Shown: positions 53,033 through 62,118 of the stretch, piece after piece
How the letters are laid out: every line of letters starts with the position of its first letter
How positions within the stretch are numbered: position 1 is the stretch's first letter
NCBI GenBank assembly: GCA_035390965.1
Contig: DAOPKE010000001.1
Span: 27,456-91,455, forward strand
Length of the DNA stretch: 64,000 bases
From: GWF2-43-63 sp035390965
GTDB lineage: Bacteria > Bacteroidota > Bacteroidia > Bacteroidales > DTU049
Direction: 5' to 3'
Notes under the pieces: model-generated
Seen by the model: the letters and a program-made list of their open reading frames with translations, nothing else
Databases searched by the model: none
What the model was told of the DNA's origin: nothing
Made by a program: the position numbers and the translations under genes

Positions 53033-54010
53033 TCAGAGAATTTTTCCAATAATTTCGCGTGAATTGAGCCCTTCGGCTTCGGCTTTGTAATTTTTTACAA
53101 TGCGGTGCTGCAGCACATTGGATGAAACGGCCTGGACGTCTTCGATATCGGGAGAATACTTACCATGAAGCAATGCATGACATTTGGCTCCGAGTATAAG
53201 ATATTGTGATGATCGCGGCCCTGCGCCCCATGCAATATATTGATCGGCAATGGGAGAAACGGATGCTGTTCCTGGTCTTGTTTTGGCTGTTAGATTAACT
53301 GCGTATTTTAAAACACTGTCGTTGACCGGAACCCGGCGTACCAGATTTTGAAACATGACTAATTCTTCCTGCGTAGTTACCACATTGGCTTCCGGCATTT
53401 TTTCAACCGTGGTTCGTTTTACCACTTCAATTTCCTCGTCCATGGATGGATAATCGAGCCAAATGCTGAACATAAACCGGTCGAGCTGTGCTTCGGGCAG
53501 GGGATAGGTCCCTTCCTGCTCAATGGGGTTTTGTGTGGCCAGCACAAAAAATGGGTCGGGCAATTGATGGGTTTGTCCGGCTACCGAAACTTCGCGCTCC
53601 TGCATGGCTTCGAGTAATGCTGATTGTGTTTTGGGCGGTGTGCGGTTGATTTCATCAGCCAATACAATATGAGCAAACACAGGCCCTTTGATGTATCTGA
53701 ACTGGCGGTCTTCGCCAAGTATTTCTGTTCCGATAATATCACTGGGCATCAGGTCGGGGGTAAATTGTATCCTTGAAAACGATAATCCCAATGTTTTGGC
53801 AATGGTTGTTATCATCAGTGTTTTTGCCAGTCCTGGCACTCCAATAAGCAGTGCATGACCCTTGCATAAAATGCTGATGAGTATTTTGTCAACAACCTCA
53901 TCCTGTCCTACAATAACTTTTGCAACTTCAGATTTAAGCTGATTGTATAACGTTCTTAGTCCTTCGGTGGCTTCAACGTCGTTTGTATAACTTTTCATGT
54001 TTATTCCCAT
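53033..54010 (-). CDS. MoxR family AAA+ ATPase
   Basis: A 325-residue AAA+ chaperone-like ATPase; MoxR proteins help mature or insert cofactors into partner proteins, often VWA-domain or DUF58 proteins. Walker A is GVPGLAKT (57-64), Walker B IVLADEINR (near 116-124), sensor 1 VLATQNPIEQEGTYPLPEAQLDRF, and the lid domain contains RPGTASVSPIADQYIAWGAGPRSSQYLILGAK, a family signature. No VWA or DUF58 partner is adjacent. The first ATG (54010) overlaps the SurA stop by ten bases; ATG 53998 (MKSYTND) is an equally possible start. It is the last gene of the guaB-led minus-strand unit. Confidence 0.92.
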   Translation of the reverse strand: MGINMKSYTNDVEATEGLRTLYNQLKSEVAKVIVGQDEVVDKILISILCKGHALLIGVPGLAKTLMITTIAKTLGLSFSRIQFTPDLMPSDIIGTEILGEDRQFRYIKGPVFAHIVLADEINRTPPKTQSALLEAMQEREVSVAGQTHQLPDPFFVLATQNPIEQEGTYPLPEAQLDRFMFSIWLDYPSMDEEIEVVKRTTVEKMPEANVVTTQEELVMFQNLVRRVPVNDSVLKYAVNLTAKTRPGTASVSPIADQYIAWGAGPRSSQYLILGAKCHALLHGKYSPDIEDVQAVSSNVLQHRIVKNYKAEAEGLNSREIIGKIL

Positions 54011-55341
54011 TTATATTTGAAAAGACAACTTTGGAAGTCATCGATAATTTTTATATAGGTTGAACTTTTTTTGGAAGCAATCCATTTTTCCAATGCCTGT
54101 CTTTTTTTGGCGTCAAGCGCAAATTGTGTTATCAGGTTGTAATCTTCGCTCAATGTGGCTTTATGCGGAATGCTACGGCTTTTGAGAAAGAGAATCCTGT
54201 AACCTTCTTTGCCGTCGTCGCTTTGAAATAAGACGGGTTTGCTTATGCTGCCGGCTTCGAGTTTGTCAACAGTAAAAAACACGGATGCATCAACTTCGGA
54301 AGGTTTGAATTTTGTGCTGCCGCTATATGGATTCAAAATCAATCCGCCATTGCTCCGGTATTCTTCGGGATTGTATTTGTCCGAAGCTTCGGCAAATGAG
54401 ATTGTGCCGGCTACAATCTGATTATACAGGGTATCCAGTTTCAGTTTTCCTGCATATAAATCGGTGGGTGATGCTTTAACCATGAGCAGAATATGACGCA
54501 CATTGATATAATCACCTTTACGATCGATGAGTTGAAGAACATGAAAACCGGCCGGAGTTTCAATGACTTCTGACACATCACCCGGGTTTTTGAGGGAAAA
54601 GGCAGCTCCTTCGAATTCCGGATACATTTGTCCACGGCTAAACATGCCTAATTCGCCTCCGTTTTTGGCACTGCCGGGATCTTCGCTGTATAAACGGGCA
54701 AGTGCTTCAAAACTCTCGCCTTTTAAAATGCGGGCTCGCAAATCAGATATTTTTTGTTGTATAAATTGTTTGTCGGCAGATGATGGATCCGGAATGACAA
54801 CAATCTGACCTATCTCCAGCTCTGACTCAACAAAGGGAATGCTGTCGGCACTAAGGCCATTGAAAAACTTTTTTACTTCTGATGGTGAAATGCTTACATT
54901 TTCAGTAATCTTTCCCTGCATTTGTTGTACCATCAACTGATCTTTAATCAGATCCTGAAATTCGTCCTTGATTTCAGGGATTGATTTATTGTAGTATTTT
55001 TCAAGCGCTTCAGGACTTCCAAGTTGCTGAATGAAATAGCGCAAACGTCGGTCAATTTCGGCCTGAACCTGATCGTCGGTAACAACCAGTGAGTCTATTT
55101 CGGCTTGAGTGAGCAACATTTTCTGCAGCAATAATTCTTCAAGTATAGAGCACCGAAGTTCATCGGTTTGTTTTTCACCCTGCATCACGAGCTGCCAGTA
55201 TTGAGTTTCGACATCGGAGAGCATGATAATTTTTTCGCCGACAATGGCGACAATTTTATCGATTGTTTCGCCGGAGGGTTGAGCCATGGCGGCTGTTGGC
55301 AGCATTAATGCAAAAAGCAGTGGTAGAATCAGTTGTTTCAT
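54001..55341 (-). CDS. SurA-like periplasmic peptidyl-prolyl isomerase
   Basis: A 446-residue periplasmic chaperone/isomerase that helps fold outer-membrane proteins. From ATG 55341 there is a signal peptide (MKQLILPLLFALMLPTAAMA), a SurA_N-type helical domain (IDKIVAIVGEKIIMLSDVETQYWQ...LIKDQLMVQQMQ), then two PpiC/parvulin domains: QQKISDLRARILKGESFEALARLYSED...GGELGMFSRGQMYPEFE...TPAGFHVLQLID, and VRHILLMVKASPTDLY...SDKYNPEEYRSNGG. It is the third of three folding-factor genes in a row (56200-58182, 55346-56200, 54001-55341). The TTG four codons upstream overlaps the preceding stop and is not used. Confidence 0.9.
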   Translation of the reverse strand: MKQLILPLLFALMLPTAAMAQPSGETIDKIVAIVGEKIIMLSDVETQYWQLVMQGEKQTDELRCSILEELLLQKMLLTQAEIDSLVVTDDQVQAEIDRRLRYFIQQLGSPEALEKYYNKSIPEIKDEFQDLIKDQLMVQQMQGKITENVSISPSEVKKFFNGLSADSIPFVESELEIGQIVVIPDPSSADKQFIQQKISDLRARILKGESFEALARLYSEDPGSAKNGGELGMFSRGQMYPEFEGAAFSLKNPGDVSEVIETPAGFHVLQLIDRKGDYINVRHILLMVKASPTDLYAGKLKLDTLYNQIVAGTISFAEASDKYNPEEYRSNGGLILNPYSGSTKFKPSEVDASVFFTVDKLEAGSISKPVLFQSDDGKEGYRILFLKSRSIPHKATLSEDYNLITQFALDAKKRQALEKWIASKKSSTYIKIIDDFQSCLFKYKWE

Positions 55342-55345
55342 CAGT

Positions 55346-56200
55346 TCAGTCAATGTGTAGAGTTACTTTTTTTTCTTTCAACGCATTTTCGTACAATTTA
55401 TTACGATAGTCATCGAGCAGAATGTTTTTCTTGCGCGCAATCAGAACAGATTCAATGCGGTCGCGTACCAGTACCAGCGGAGCAGGACTTTCGGTAAGCA
55501 TGTATCCTTTGAAGCGCATCAGATAAACAACAGAATCGTTTGATAATTCGTAAAATGTGTTGGTTTTCAGGAATTCGGCCTGGTTTTCGGCTTTGATGGG
55601 AATTTCTTTCAGGATATCGTTGAAGTATAACCAGACATTATCTTCAAGAAAATAATTCAGTGCTTTTTCGCGTGCGATGCTCATCAGTTCTGCTTTTTCG
55701 ACAGCGTTGTCGGACTTGAGCAATGTTTTTATTTTCGCAATATCGGTTGCTTCTTTTTGCAATTTAAGATATTGAACTTTTACAATGTTTTCTTTCAGTA
55801 AAAATTCATCCTGATTTTCGCGATAGTATTTATTGATTTCTTCGTCAGAAACCATTATTTTCAAGGAGTCAGAAACCAGTTTTTCTTCGAGTGCCGAAAT
55901 AATCATCAGCTTTTTTGCCCGCTCCATCTGTTTTTCAATTTCATCCATTTCCTGCTCACAGAGCTTTGTATTGGCCTCGATGTACATCAGTTGCTCAACA
56001 ATCCAGCTTTGTACCATGTTTTTGAGAAAGCTGACACTGTCTTCGGCCGATATGTTTTCAGGAAAATAAATGTCGGAAATATACAATTGTTCATGATCTA
56101 CCTCAGCCAGCAAGGTGTCTGACGATTGTTTACGATTGCAGGCAAACATAAACAATAGCGATAAACCAACAACAGATAATATTTGGCAGCGGATTATCAT
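55346..56200 (-). CDS. SurA-N-like lipoprotein without isomerase domain
   Basis: A 284-residue predicted lipoprotein: MIIRCQILSVVGLSLLFMFAC with Cys21, then NRKQ. The next 200 residues are helical and resemble a SurA/PpiD-type chaperone domain (VQSWIVEQLMYIEANTKLCEQEMDEIEKQMERAKKLMIISALEEKLVSDS, EEINKYYRENQDEFLLKENIVKVQYLKL), but no parvulin domain (no GxHI, no SxDxGS-type loop) is visible. ATG overlaps the stop of the preceding isomerase gene by one base (TAATG), so the two are translated together. I infer a chaperone anchored to a membrane, working with its isomerase neighbours. Confidence 0.8.
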   Translation of the reverse strand: MIIRCQILSVVGLSLLFMFACNRKQSSDTLLAEVDHEQLYISDIYFPENISAEDSVSFLKNMVQSWIVEQLMYIEANTKLCEQEMDEIEKQMERAKKLMIISALEEKLVSDSLKIMVSDEEINKYYRENQDEFLLKENIVKVQYLKLQKEATDIAKIKTLLKSDNAVEKAELMSIAREKALNYFLEDNVWLYFNDILKEIPIKAENQAEFLKTNTFYELSNDSVVYLMRFKGYMLTESPAPLVLVRDRIESVLIARKKNILLDDYRNKLYENALKEKKVTLHID

Positions 56201-58182
56201 TATTTTTGGTAAATACTATCGAGAACTTTTTCATCAACTTTCCAGGTGTATTTGTTGCGGAGTTCGCTCACCCATTGCTGTTCGAGGTAATTCTGATATT
56301 CGGCGGTTACCAGTCCTTTGACTTCCTGTAGCGGTTTGGGTTGGGGTTCAAGCAGATTGAGAATGGATACCAGTTTTATTTCATTGTTTTGACGAATTAC
56401 CGAATTTTGATTAGTCACCCAAGGTGTCTGATCAACCAGTGGATTTACGCCTTTTTCAACTTTTACAATCTGATAAGTTATGGCAGGAATACTATCCTTA
56501 TTGAGTATAGAGCTTATTTTTTCAGGCGTATATCCTTTTTTGGGTGCTTTTTTCAGCAGTTTCTGCAATGCTTTCAGCTCAGTTTCGCCTTTGCAGGTGT
56601 AAATAGCTGCTTCTGCTCTGGGACCATACAGGTAATTCTGGTTGATTGTTTCATAGAATTTTTTGAGACCAGAAGTGTCTTTCACAGCTTTTGACCAAAC
56701 ATTTTTGTCCATCAGGTCAAAGAGCAGAATGCCATCGCGGTATTCTTTCATCAGCGCTTTGAATTCGGGGTATTTTTCTTCGAGTTTTGTGTTTTCATGC
56801 TCGATGATCATTTCTTCGGAATACTGATTGAATATAGTTTTGACAAAGGTATATATATCGTCACCTTCTTTGATTTGGGATTGTTTGTGCATGAGATAAT
56901 CAGCGAAATCGCCCAGTAAGTAAGGATTTCCTGCAATAGTGCACACGGGCTTTGACAGGGATGGAGCTGCCGGTACATGCCAGCTTGCCATGTAAATGCT
57001 GTCGTTGATCAGTGGGACCAATTCTTTCAGCACATTTTCGTCGGCTTTGAATTTGTATTCGGTTTTTAGTTTATCAACGAGTTTATCGCGGGCAATAAAA
57101 GCTCGTTTGTCGCGGCTGATCTGTGTTTTCAGTGTGCTTTTGGATTCATCATAAGTGCCTATGGGTTTTTTATCCACCAGTTTGATGATATGCCAGCCAT
57201 AAATGGTTTGAACAGGTTTTGATATTTCACCGGGTTTCATGTCGTAGAGTGGCAGGACAAAAGGTGGTACCATGCGGAAACTTCCAAACCATGGCAGAAT
57301 ACCGCCTTTGGCAACGGTTCCTTTGTCATCGGAATAATTCTTAACAACTGTTTCAAAATCCACCCCGTCGAGAATTTGTTTATATGCTTCATCAATGCGG
57401 GCTTTGATTGAATCTTCCTTGCCGGGAACATCTTTGATGAGGATATGTCCGGCCTGTACTTTACCCAATGCTGGTTTGCGGTCGTTTACAAGTATCAGGT
57501 GATAGCCGACAGGAGTGCGTACAGGATTGCTTATTTCTCCGGTTTTCAGATTATAGGCAGCAGTTTCAAATTCATAGTAAAGGTTTAAAACGCTGAAATA
57601 GCCCAAATCACCGCCATTGCCTTTCATCATAGATTGACCATCGCGGCCGGGACGGTCTTTGGCGCTTTCATCTTCGGAGTATTTGCGTGCAATTTCATCA
57701 AATTTACCTCCGGCAACAAGCTTTTTCCGGATATCCATTATTCTGTTGTACGCTTTGAGGGTATCGGCTGGTGAAGCATTGGGCGACACCTTAATCAGGA
57801 TATGGGATGCTCTGATATCCCATTTCATACGGTCGTATGCTTCAAGCAGCAACTGATCGGTTACTTCGCGGTTTGAAAGGTATGGCTGGGCCAGTTGACG
57901 GCGGTATCCGGCCAGTTCATTGATAAATGATTTCGAAGTATCAAGTTTTAAGGATTCAGCTTCCTTTACTTTGAGTTTGTAGTTAATGAAAAGTTCCAGA
58001 TACTCTTTAACGTTTTCTGCGTTCAGTGGTTCTTCCTTGACATTGTTTTTGTTGTAAACAGCTAAAAATTCCGATTTTGTCACCTTTTCATTTTCAATGG
58101 TCAGGAGCACAGGGTCGTTTTGTGCAACAATGCCTGAAAAGGCAAGAAAAAAAAGAAATGCTGAGAATAATACTGATTTCAT
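56200..58182 (-). CDS. PpiC-type peptidyl-prolyl isomerase with two parvulin domains
   Basis: A 660-residue periplasmic chaperone/isomerase from ATG 58182. Signal peptide MKSVLFSAFLFFLAFSGIVA. A SurA_N/PpiD-like domain (VLLTIENEKVTKSEFLAVYNKNN, a pattern at the start of this Bacteroidota family) is followed by two parvulin domains at about residues 130-240 (IRASHILIKVSPNASPADTL, GGDLGYFS, TPVGYHLILVND) and 245-350 (VQAGHILIKDVPGKEDSIKARIDE, GGILPWFGSFRMVPPF, TIYGWHIIKLVDKKP). The last 300 residues are helical. The frame upstream to 58365 overlaps guaB and is rejected. It lies 28 bp after guaB. Confidence 0.9.
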   Translation of the reverse strand: MKSVLFSAFLFFLAFSGIVAQNDPVLLTIENEKVTKSEFLAVYNKNNVKEEPLNAENVKEYLELFINYKLKVKEAESLKLDTSKSFINELAGYRRQLAQPYLSNREVTDQLLLEAYDRMKWDIRASHILIKVSPNASPADTLKAYNRIMDIRKKLVAGGKFDEIARKYSEDESAKDRPGRDGQSMMKGNGGDLGYFSVLNLYYEFETAAYNLKTGEISNPVRTPVGYHLILVNDRKPALGKVQAGHILIKDVPGKEDSIKARIDEAYKQILDGVDFETVVKNYSDDKGTVAKGGILPWFGSFRMVPPFVLPLYDMKPGEISKPVQTIYGWHIIKLVDKKPIGTYDESKSTLKTQISRDKRAFIARDKLVDKLKTEYKFKADENVLKELVPLINDSIYMASWHVPAAPSLSKPVCTIAGNPYLLGDFADYLMHKQSQIKEGDDIYTFVKTIFNQYSEEMIIEHENTKLEEKYPEFKALMKEYRDGILLFDLMDKNVWSKAVKDTSGLKKFYETINQNYLYGPRAEAAIYTCKGETELKALQKLLKKAPKKGYTPEKISSILNKDSIPAITYQIVKVEKGVNPLVDQTPWVTNQNSVIRQNNEIKLVSILNLLEPQPKPLQEVKGLVTAEYQNYLEQQWVSELRNKYTWKVDEKVLDSIYQK

Positions 58183-58210
58183 AAGCGTGAAAGATTTTGG
58201 TTCAGAAAAT

Positions 58211-59680
58211 TTAACGACTATAGTTGGGTGCCTCCTGGCTGATGGTAACATCATGGGGATGGCTTTCGATGATTCCTGCATTTGTAATTCTGACAAACTG
58301 TGCGTTTTGCAGCGCGGCAATATCAGGAGATCCGCAGTAACCCATTCCGGCGCGGAGTCCACCAATAAGCTGGTGCATCACTTCGCTCAGTGTGCCTTTG
58401 TATGGCAAACGCCCTACAATTCCTTCTGGGACAAGTTTTTTGATATCATCTTCGGTGTCCTGAAAATAGCGGTCTTTTGATCCATGCTGCATGGCTTCGA
58501 TGCTGCCCATGCCGCGGTAGGTCTTGAATTTGCGGCCTTCGAAGATGATGGTTTCTCCCGGGCTTTCTTCAACGCCGGCAAAAAGCGAACCGGCCATAAC
58601 TGAGTGTGCTCCCGCAGCAATGGCTTTGGTAATATCGCCGGTGTATCGAATGCCGCCGTCGGCGATGACCGGAATTCCGGTTTTTTTCAAAGCTTTGGCA
58701 ACCTCGTGCACTGCGGTGAGTTGAGGCACTCCGACGCCGGCAATAATGCGTGTGGTGCAGATTGAACCGGGTCCGATACCGACTTTGACTGCATCGATAT
58801 CGAGTTTTGCCAATGCCAGTGCAGCTTCGGCTGTTGCTATATTGCCAACAACAATGTCGATTCCGGTGAATTTTTTTCGGATGGTCTTTACCATATTCAG
58901 CACTCCGCGCGAATGTCCGTGTGCAGTATCAATAACAATGGCATCGACCCCGGCTGCCACAAGGGCGTCGATCCGCTCGGGAGTGTTGGCGGCAATGCCG
59001 GCTGCTGCAGCTACGCGCAATCGTCCCAGTTTGTCTTTGCATGCATTGGGACGGGCTTTGATTTTTATGATATCTTTATATGTGATAAGACCTATTAACC
59101 GGTAATTTTTGTCAACAACCGGAAGTTTTTCAATTTTATGTTTTTGTAGAATTTCTTCAGCTTTTTCAAAATTGGTGAATTCGCGGACAGTAACCAGGTT
59201 TTCGTAGGTCATTACCGATTTGATCAGCTTTGACAGTTTTTTTTCGAAACGCAGGTCACGGTTGGTAACAATTCCTACAAGTTTTTGATCGGATCCGATA
59301 ACCGGAATACCGCCGATTTTATGTTCTTTCATCAACGCCAGTGCATCGGCAACTGTTTTGTTTTCGGTGATGGTGATGGGATTGATGATCATTCCGTTTT
59401 CTGCCCGCTTCACTTTGGTTACTTCAATGGCCTGTTGTTCAATGGTCATGTTTTTATGAATGACTCCGATTCCGCCTTCCTGAGCCATGGCAATGGCCAT
59501 AGCCGATTCGGTAACGGTATCCATAGCCGCTGAAACAAAGGGGACATTTATTTGAATGTTGCGCGTAAACCTGGATACAAGCGATGTTTCGCGTGGCAAA
59601 ACTTCACTATATGCAGGAACCAGAAGAACATCGTCGTATGTAAGGCCTTCCGGAAGGAATTTTTGGTCTTTTGGACTCAT
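58211..59680 (-). CDS. guaB: IMP dehydrogenase
   Basis: Oxidises IMP to XMP with NAD, the committed step of guanine nucleotide synthesis. From ATG 59680 it is 489 residues, a standard length. Seen: DDVLLVPAYSEVLPRETSLVS at the N-terminus, two CBS domains at about 100-210, DTAHGHSRGV, and catalytic Cys308 in GPGSICTTRIIAGVGVPQ, then IADGGIRYTGDITKAIAAGA, the flap YRGMGSIEAM and the C-terminal GGLRAGMGYCG. A longer frame reaching TTG/ATG 59758 crosses the -7 box and is not used. It leads the folding-factor operon; the link between guanine synthesis and these genes is probably incidental. Confidence 0.97.
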   Translation of the reverse strand: MSPKDQKFLPEGLTYDDVLLVPAYSEVLPRETSLVSRFTRNIQINVPFVSAAMDTVTESAMAIAMAQEGGIGVIHKNMTIEQQAIEVTKVKRAENGMIINPITITENKTVADALALMKEHKIGGIPVIGSDQKLVGIVTNRDLRFEKKLSKLIKSVMTYENLVTVREFTNFEKAEEILQKHKIEKLPVVDKNYRLIGLITYKDIIKIKARPNACKDKLGRLRVAAAAGIAANTPERIDALVAAGVDAIVIDTAHGHSRGVLNMVKTIRKKFTGIDIVVGNIATAEAALALAKLDIDAVKVGIGPGSICTTRIIAGVGVPQLTAVHEVAKALKKTGIPVIADGGIRYTGDITKAIAAGAHSVMAGSLFAGVEESPGETIIFEGRKFKTYRGMGSIEAMQHGSKDRYFQDTEDDIKKLVPEGIVGRLPYKGTLSEVMHQLIGGLRAGMGYCGSPDIAALQNAQFVRITNAGIIESHPHDVTISQEAPNYSR

Positions 59681-59695
59681 AGGTATTTCTTTGTG

Positions 59696-59703
59696 CAAAA
59701 TTA
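59696..59703 (-). promoter_or_regulatory. Putative -7 box of guaB
   Basis: TAATTTTG on the minus strand, 16 bp before ATG 59680, matches TAnnTTTG. TTTG occurs 16 bp further upstream, shorter than the 20 bp seen elsewhere. Confidence 0.45.
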
Positions 59704-59785
59704 AAAATTTATCGCTTTCCAAAGCGTGCGTTTTCCATAGTTTTTGGAAATGTAGCAATATCTATGTCTGCAGACCGGACTCCGG

Positions 59786-61207
59786 TTATTTGCCACGCCC
59801 CTGGAAAACAATCAGTACTGTGTATATCAGTATTTTGAAATCCATGGCCAGTGAAATATTTTCAATGTAAAGAATATCATATTTCAGACGTTCTATCATT
59901 TGGTCAACATTTTCGGCATAACCGTATTTCACTTGTCCCCAACTGGTGATACCTGGTTTTATTTTATGCAACAGCTTGTAATAGGGGGCCTGCTGTACAA
60001 TTTTGTCAATAAAGAACTTTCGTTCAGGGCGTGGTCCTACAAGCGACATATTGCCAATCAGAACGTTGTAGAACTGTGGAAGCTCGTCGAGCCGGTATTT
60101 TCGCATAAACCGCCCGAAGGGTGTAATCCGGCTGTCAGCTTTGTTTGACAGGGCCGGTCCATCTTCTTCGGCATTCAGATACATTGAACGGAATTTATGC
60201 ATGACAAAGGGTTTCCCATGAAGTCCGATGCGCTCCTGACTGTAGATGACCGGTCCTTTGGATCCGAATTTCACTATCGCAGCAGTAATGAGGTACAAGG
60301 GCGATAAAACAGTCATGACCAGCACCGATACAACAATGTCAAATCCACGTTTGATAACCCGCTGCCAGTGCGGCATAAGCTCGCGTGAAACGTAGATTAG
60401 CGGAACATGGAAAATGGAATTCATTTTTACGTTGCCCGCAAGAATGTCTTTGTAATCGGGAATGATTTTAATATCGACAGAAGTACTGTCAAGTATGCTC
60501 AGTATGTCTGTGATTACTTTATGTTCCGATGGTTCAACGGCAACAATGACTTCCTCGATTTGCTCCTCTTCGATGATTTGTTCAAGTTCGCTTACAGAGC
60601 CAAGACGAGGCAGATATTTTGAAAGTTTGTCGTTGGAGTTTTCGAGAACAGGAATATAGCCGGTGAAAATATTTCCGGCACTTTGTGCCTGATTGGTTAT
60701 GTCTTCGTAAATGCGAACGGCATTGCCGTTATTGCCAACAATGAGTGTGCGGAAACCCCAGATTCCATTGTGGATTTTGCGTGCAGTGGCACTTGTTATT
60801 ATAAACCGGCCAATATAAGTCGCTATAAAATGTGTCCCCAACAAAAACAGATAGCTTTCGTAATAGTTCACAAACGAATTCACGCGGTCGTCGAGAAGAA
60901 AAACAAAAAAAATCACAGTAACACCCATAAGGGTTTGCATGGCCGTTTGACCCAGTTCACGCAGACGTGAACGACGGAAAATATTGCGGTAAAAACCAGT
61001 GATAAAATAAAAAAGCAGCCACGAAAGCGGAATAATGAAAATCCCGAGAAAGAAATTCGGATCAGCCGAAACTACATCCCATAATTCTTCAAATTGCATT
61101 CCTCCTTGATATTTCCTGAACGAAAACAGCGCAGCCCAGGCCGCTGCAGCTCCCAAAAGGTCGCAGACAACATAACGGGCGGTTTGTTTGGTCCGGTTCA
61201 GTTTCAT
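59786..61207 (-). CDS. Polyprenyl-phosphate sugar-1-phosphate transferase (WcaJ/PglC-like)
   Basis: Starts exopolysaccharide or O-antigen-like repeat units by transferring sugar-1-phosphate to undecaprenyl phosphate. The 473-residue protein has four or five N-terminal membrane helices (about 10-145), a CoA-binding-like Rossmann domain (about 150-260; TLIVGNNGNAVRIYEDI, EEEQIEEVIVAVEPSE), and a C-terminal bacterial sugar transferase domain: KRGFDIVVSVLVMTVLSP, YSQERIGLHGKPFVMHKFRSM, RKYRLDELPQFYNVLIGNMSLVGPRPE, IKPGITSWGQV. Donor sugar is unknown. Its ATG overlaps the stop of the upstream lipoprotein gene by four bases (ATGA). It may feed the glycan genes at 8-16 kb. Confidence 0.92.
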   Translation of the reverse strand: MKLNRTKQTARYVVCDLLGAAAAWAALFSFRKYQGGMQFEELWDVVSADPNFFLGIFIIPLSWLLFYFITGFYRNIFRRSRLRELGQTAMQTLMGVTVIFFVFLLDDRVNSFVNYYESYLFLLGTHFIATYIGRFIITSATARKIHNGIWGFRTLIVGNNGNAVRIYEDITNQAQSAGNIFTGYIPVLENSNDKLSKYLPRLGSVSELEQIIEEEQIEEVIVAVEPSEHKVITDILSILDSTSVDIKIIPDYKDILAGNVKMNSIFHVPLIYVSRELMPHWQRVIKRGFDIVVSVLVMTVLSPLYLITAAIVKFGSKGPVIYSQERIGLHGKPFVMHKFRSMYLNAEEDGPALSNKADSRITPFGRFMRKYRLDELPQFYNVLIGNMSLVGPRPERKFFIDKIVQQAPYYKLLHKIKPGITSWGQVKYGYAENVDQMIERLKYDILYIENISLAMDFKILIYTVLIVFQGRGK

Positions 61208-62058
61208 TCGGCGTGGATCAACTTGATATTGTCGATAAAGGCCTTGGCCTCATTCATCCCCTCTGGCAATTCCATCCGGAAGAAGAAAAAGAAGCTGTCG
61301 GCATCATATTCCCTCGAAACAACAGGTGAAAGATTGATGTACACTTTTTTCCATGTATTGGTTTCGTTCAGAATAATCAGTGGATGATAAACCGAGTAGC
61401 CGCCTTTGTTGGCTATTACTCCCACAACCAGGGGGGCCTGTGTTTTGAAGTTTAATTCAAGAAATATGTAGTCGCCTGTTTGAGGTAGTACGTATGATGC
61501 ATTTGATCGAACATCGATTGTATCGCGCTGTGTGTCGATGGCGAGCATTCCGCTGAAAGATCCTTCAAAGACTTCGCTTGGTTCCGATGTCCGGAGCATG
61601 ATGGTATCACTCAGTGTTGTGCTGTTTATGGTCATACCTGCATCCTCAAAACCTTCAACTACTCTGAATTCAAGATTGTCGTAATACGTCGATGATGGTT
61701 GGATGATGCTTACGGAGTCCTTAACCAGATTAATGGTGGCTTCCCATGGTTTAACAAAAGGATAGATGGCTCTGGTATTGGAAATGCCGTTTAAAATAAT
61801 ACCCGGGTAAATTTGAATTGTAACAGGACCTTCTTTAAGGACTGGAAAGGTAAGCGGCATTTCAAAAGCGCCTGTTTTTTCGCCATTGATATACACCCAG
61901 GCATCGGTGAAGTTCTGGTTTTCGGTTCCTTCTGTACTTTCTGTACTGAAAGAAATGGACTCAACCTTGATAAATGAAGGAGTTTCTTCGGAAGGGTTAA
62001 TCCAGTTGCACGAAGTCATTATGACTGCTGTCAGAAAAAAAATGGCAAATAGTCTCAT
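61204..62058 (-). CDS. Hypothetical lipoprotein coupled to the sugar transferase
   Basis: A 284-residue predicted lipoprotein: signal peptide MRLFAIFFLTAVIMTSC with Cys17, then a beta-rich mature region. Visible segments include AWVYINGEKTGAFEMPLTFPVLKEGPVTIQIYPG, which resembles PEGA-like or carboxypeptidase-regulatory repeats, and YDNLEFRVVEGFEDAG, TQRDTIDVRSNASYVLP and FIDNIKLIHAE at the end, suggesting a carbohydrate-binding-like beta-sandwich. I do not recognise a named family. It overlaps the sugar-transferase start (ATGA), so translation is probably coupled, and it lies 60 bp after the Gfo/Idh/MocA gene. Confidence 0.78.
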   Translation of the reverse strand: MRLFAIFFLTAVIMTSCNWINPSEETPSFIKVESISFSTESTEGTENQNFTDAWVYINGEKTGAFEMPLTFPVLKEGPVTIQIYPGIILNGISNTRAIYPFVKPWEATINLVKDSVSIIQPSSTYYDNLEFRVVEGFEDAGMTINSTTLSDTIMLRTSEPSEVFEGSFSGMLAIDTQRDTIDVRSNASYVLPQTGDYIFLELNFKTQAPLVVGVIANKGGYSVYHPLIILNETNTWKKVYINLSPVVSREYDADSFFFFFRMELPEGMNEAKAFIDNIKLIHAE

Positions 62059-62118
62059 GTGGTAAAGTAAATGCAGAAACGGCCAAAAATGCAGATTAGT
62101 ATGTACTGTTAAAATTTT

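Noticed and set aside
53013..53036. CTGATT/AATCAG hairpin between the 52019 gene and moxR as a terminator
   Set aside because: Only six pairs with a twelve-base loop; too weak to support.
58183..58365. 61-residue extension of the PpiC-type isomerase
   Set aside because: It overlaps the 3' end of guaB in another frame and lies before a proper signal peptide.
59681..59758. 26-residue extension of GuaB
   Set aside because: It crosses the -7 box and is not part of the conserved IMP dehydrogenase N-terminus.
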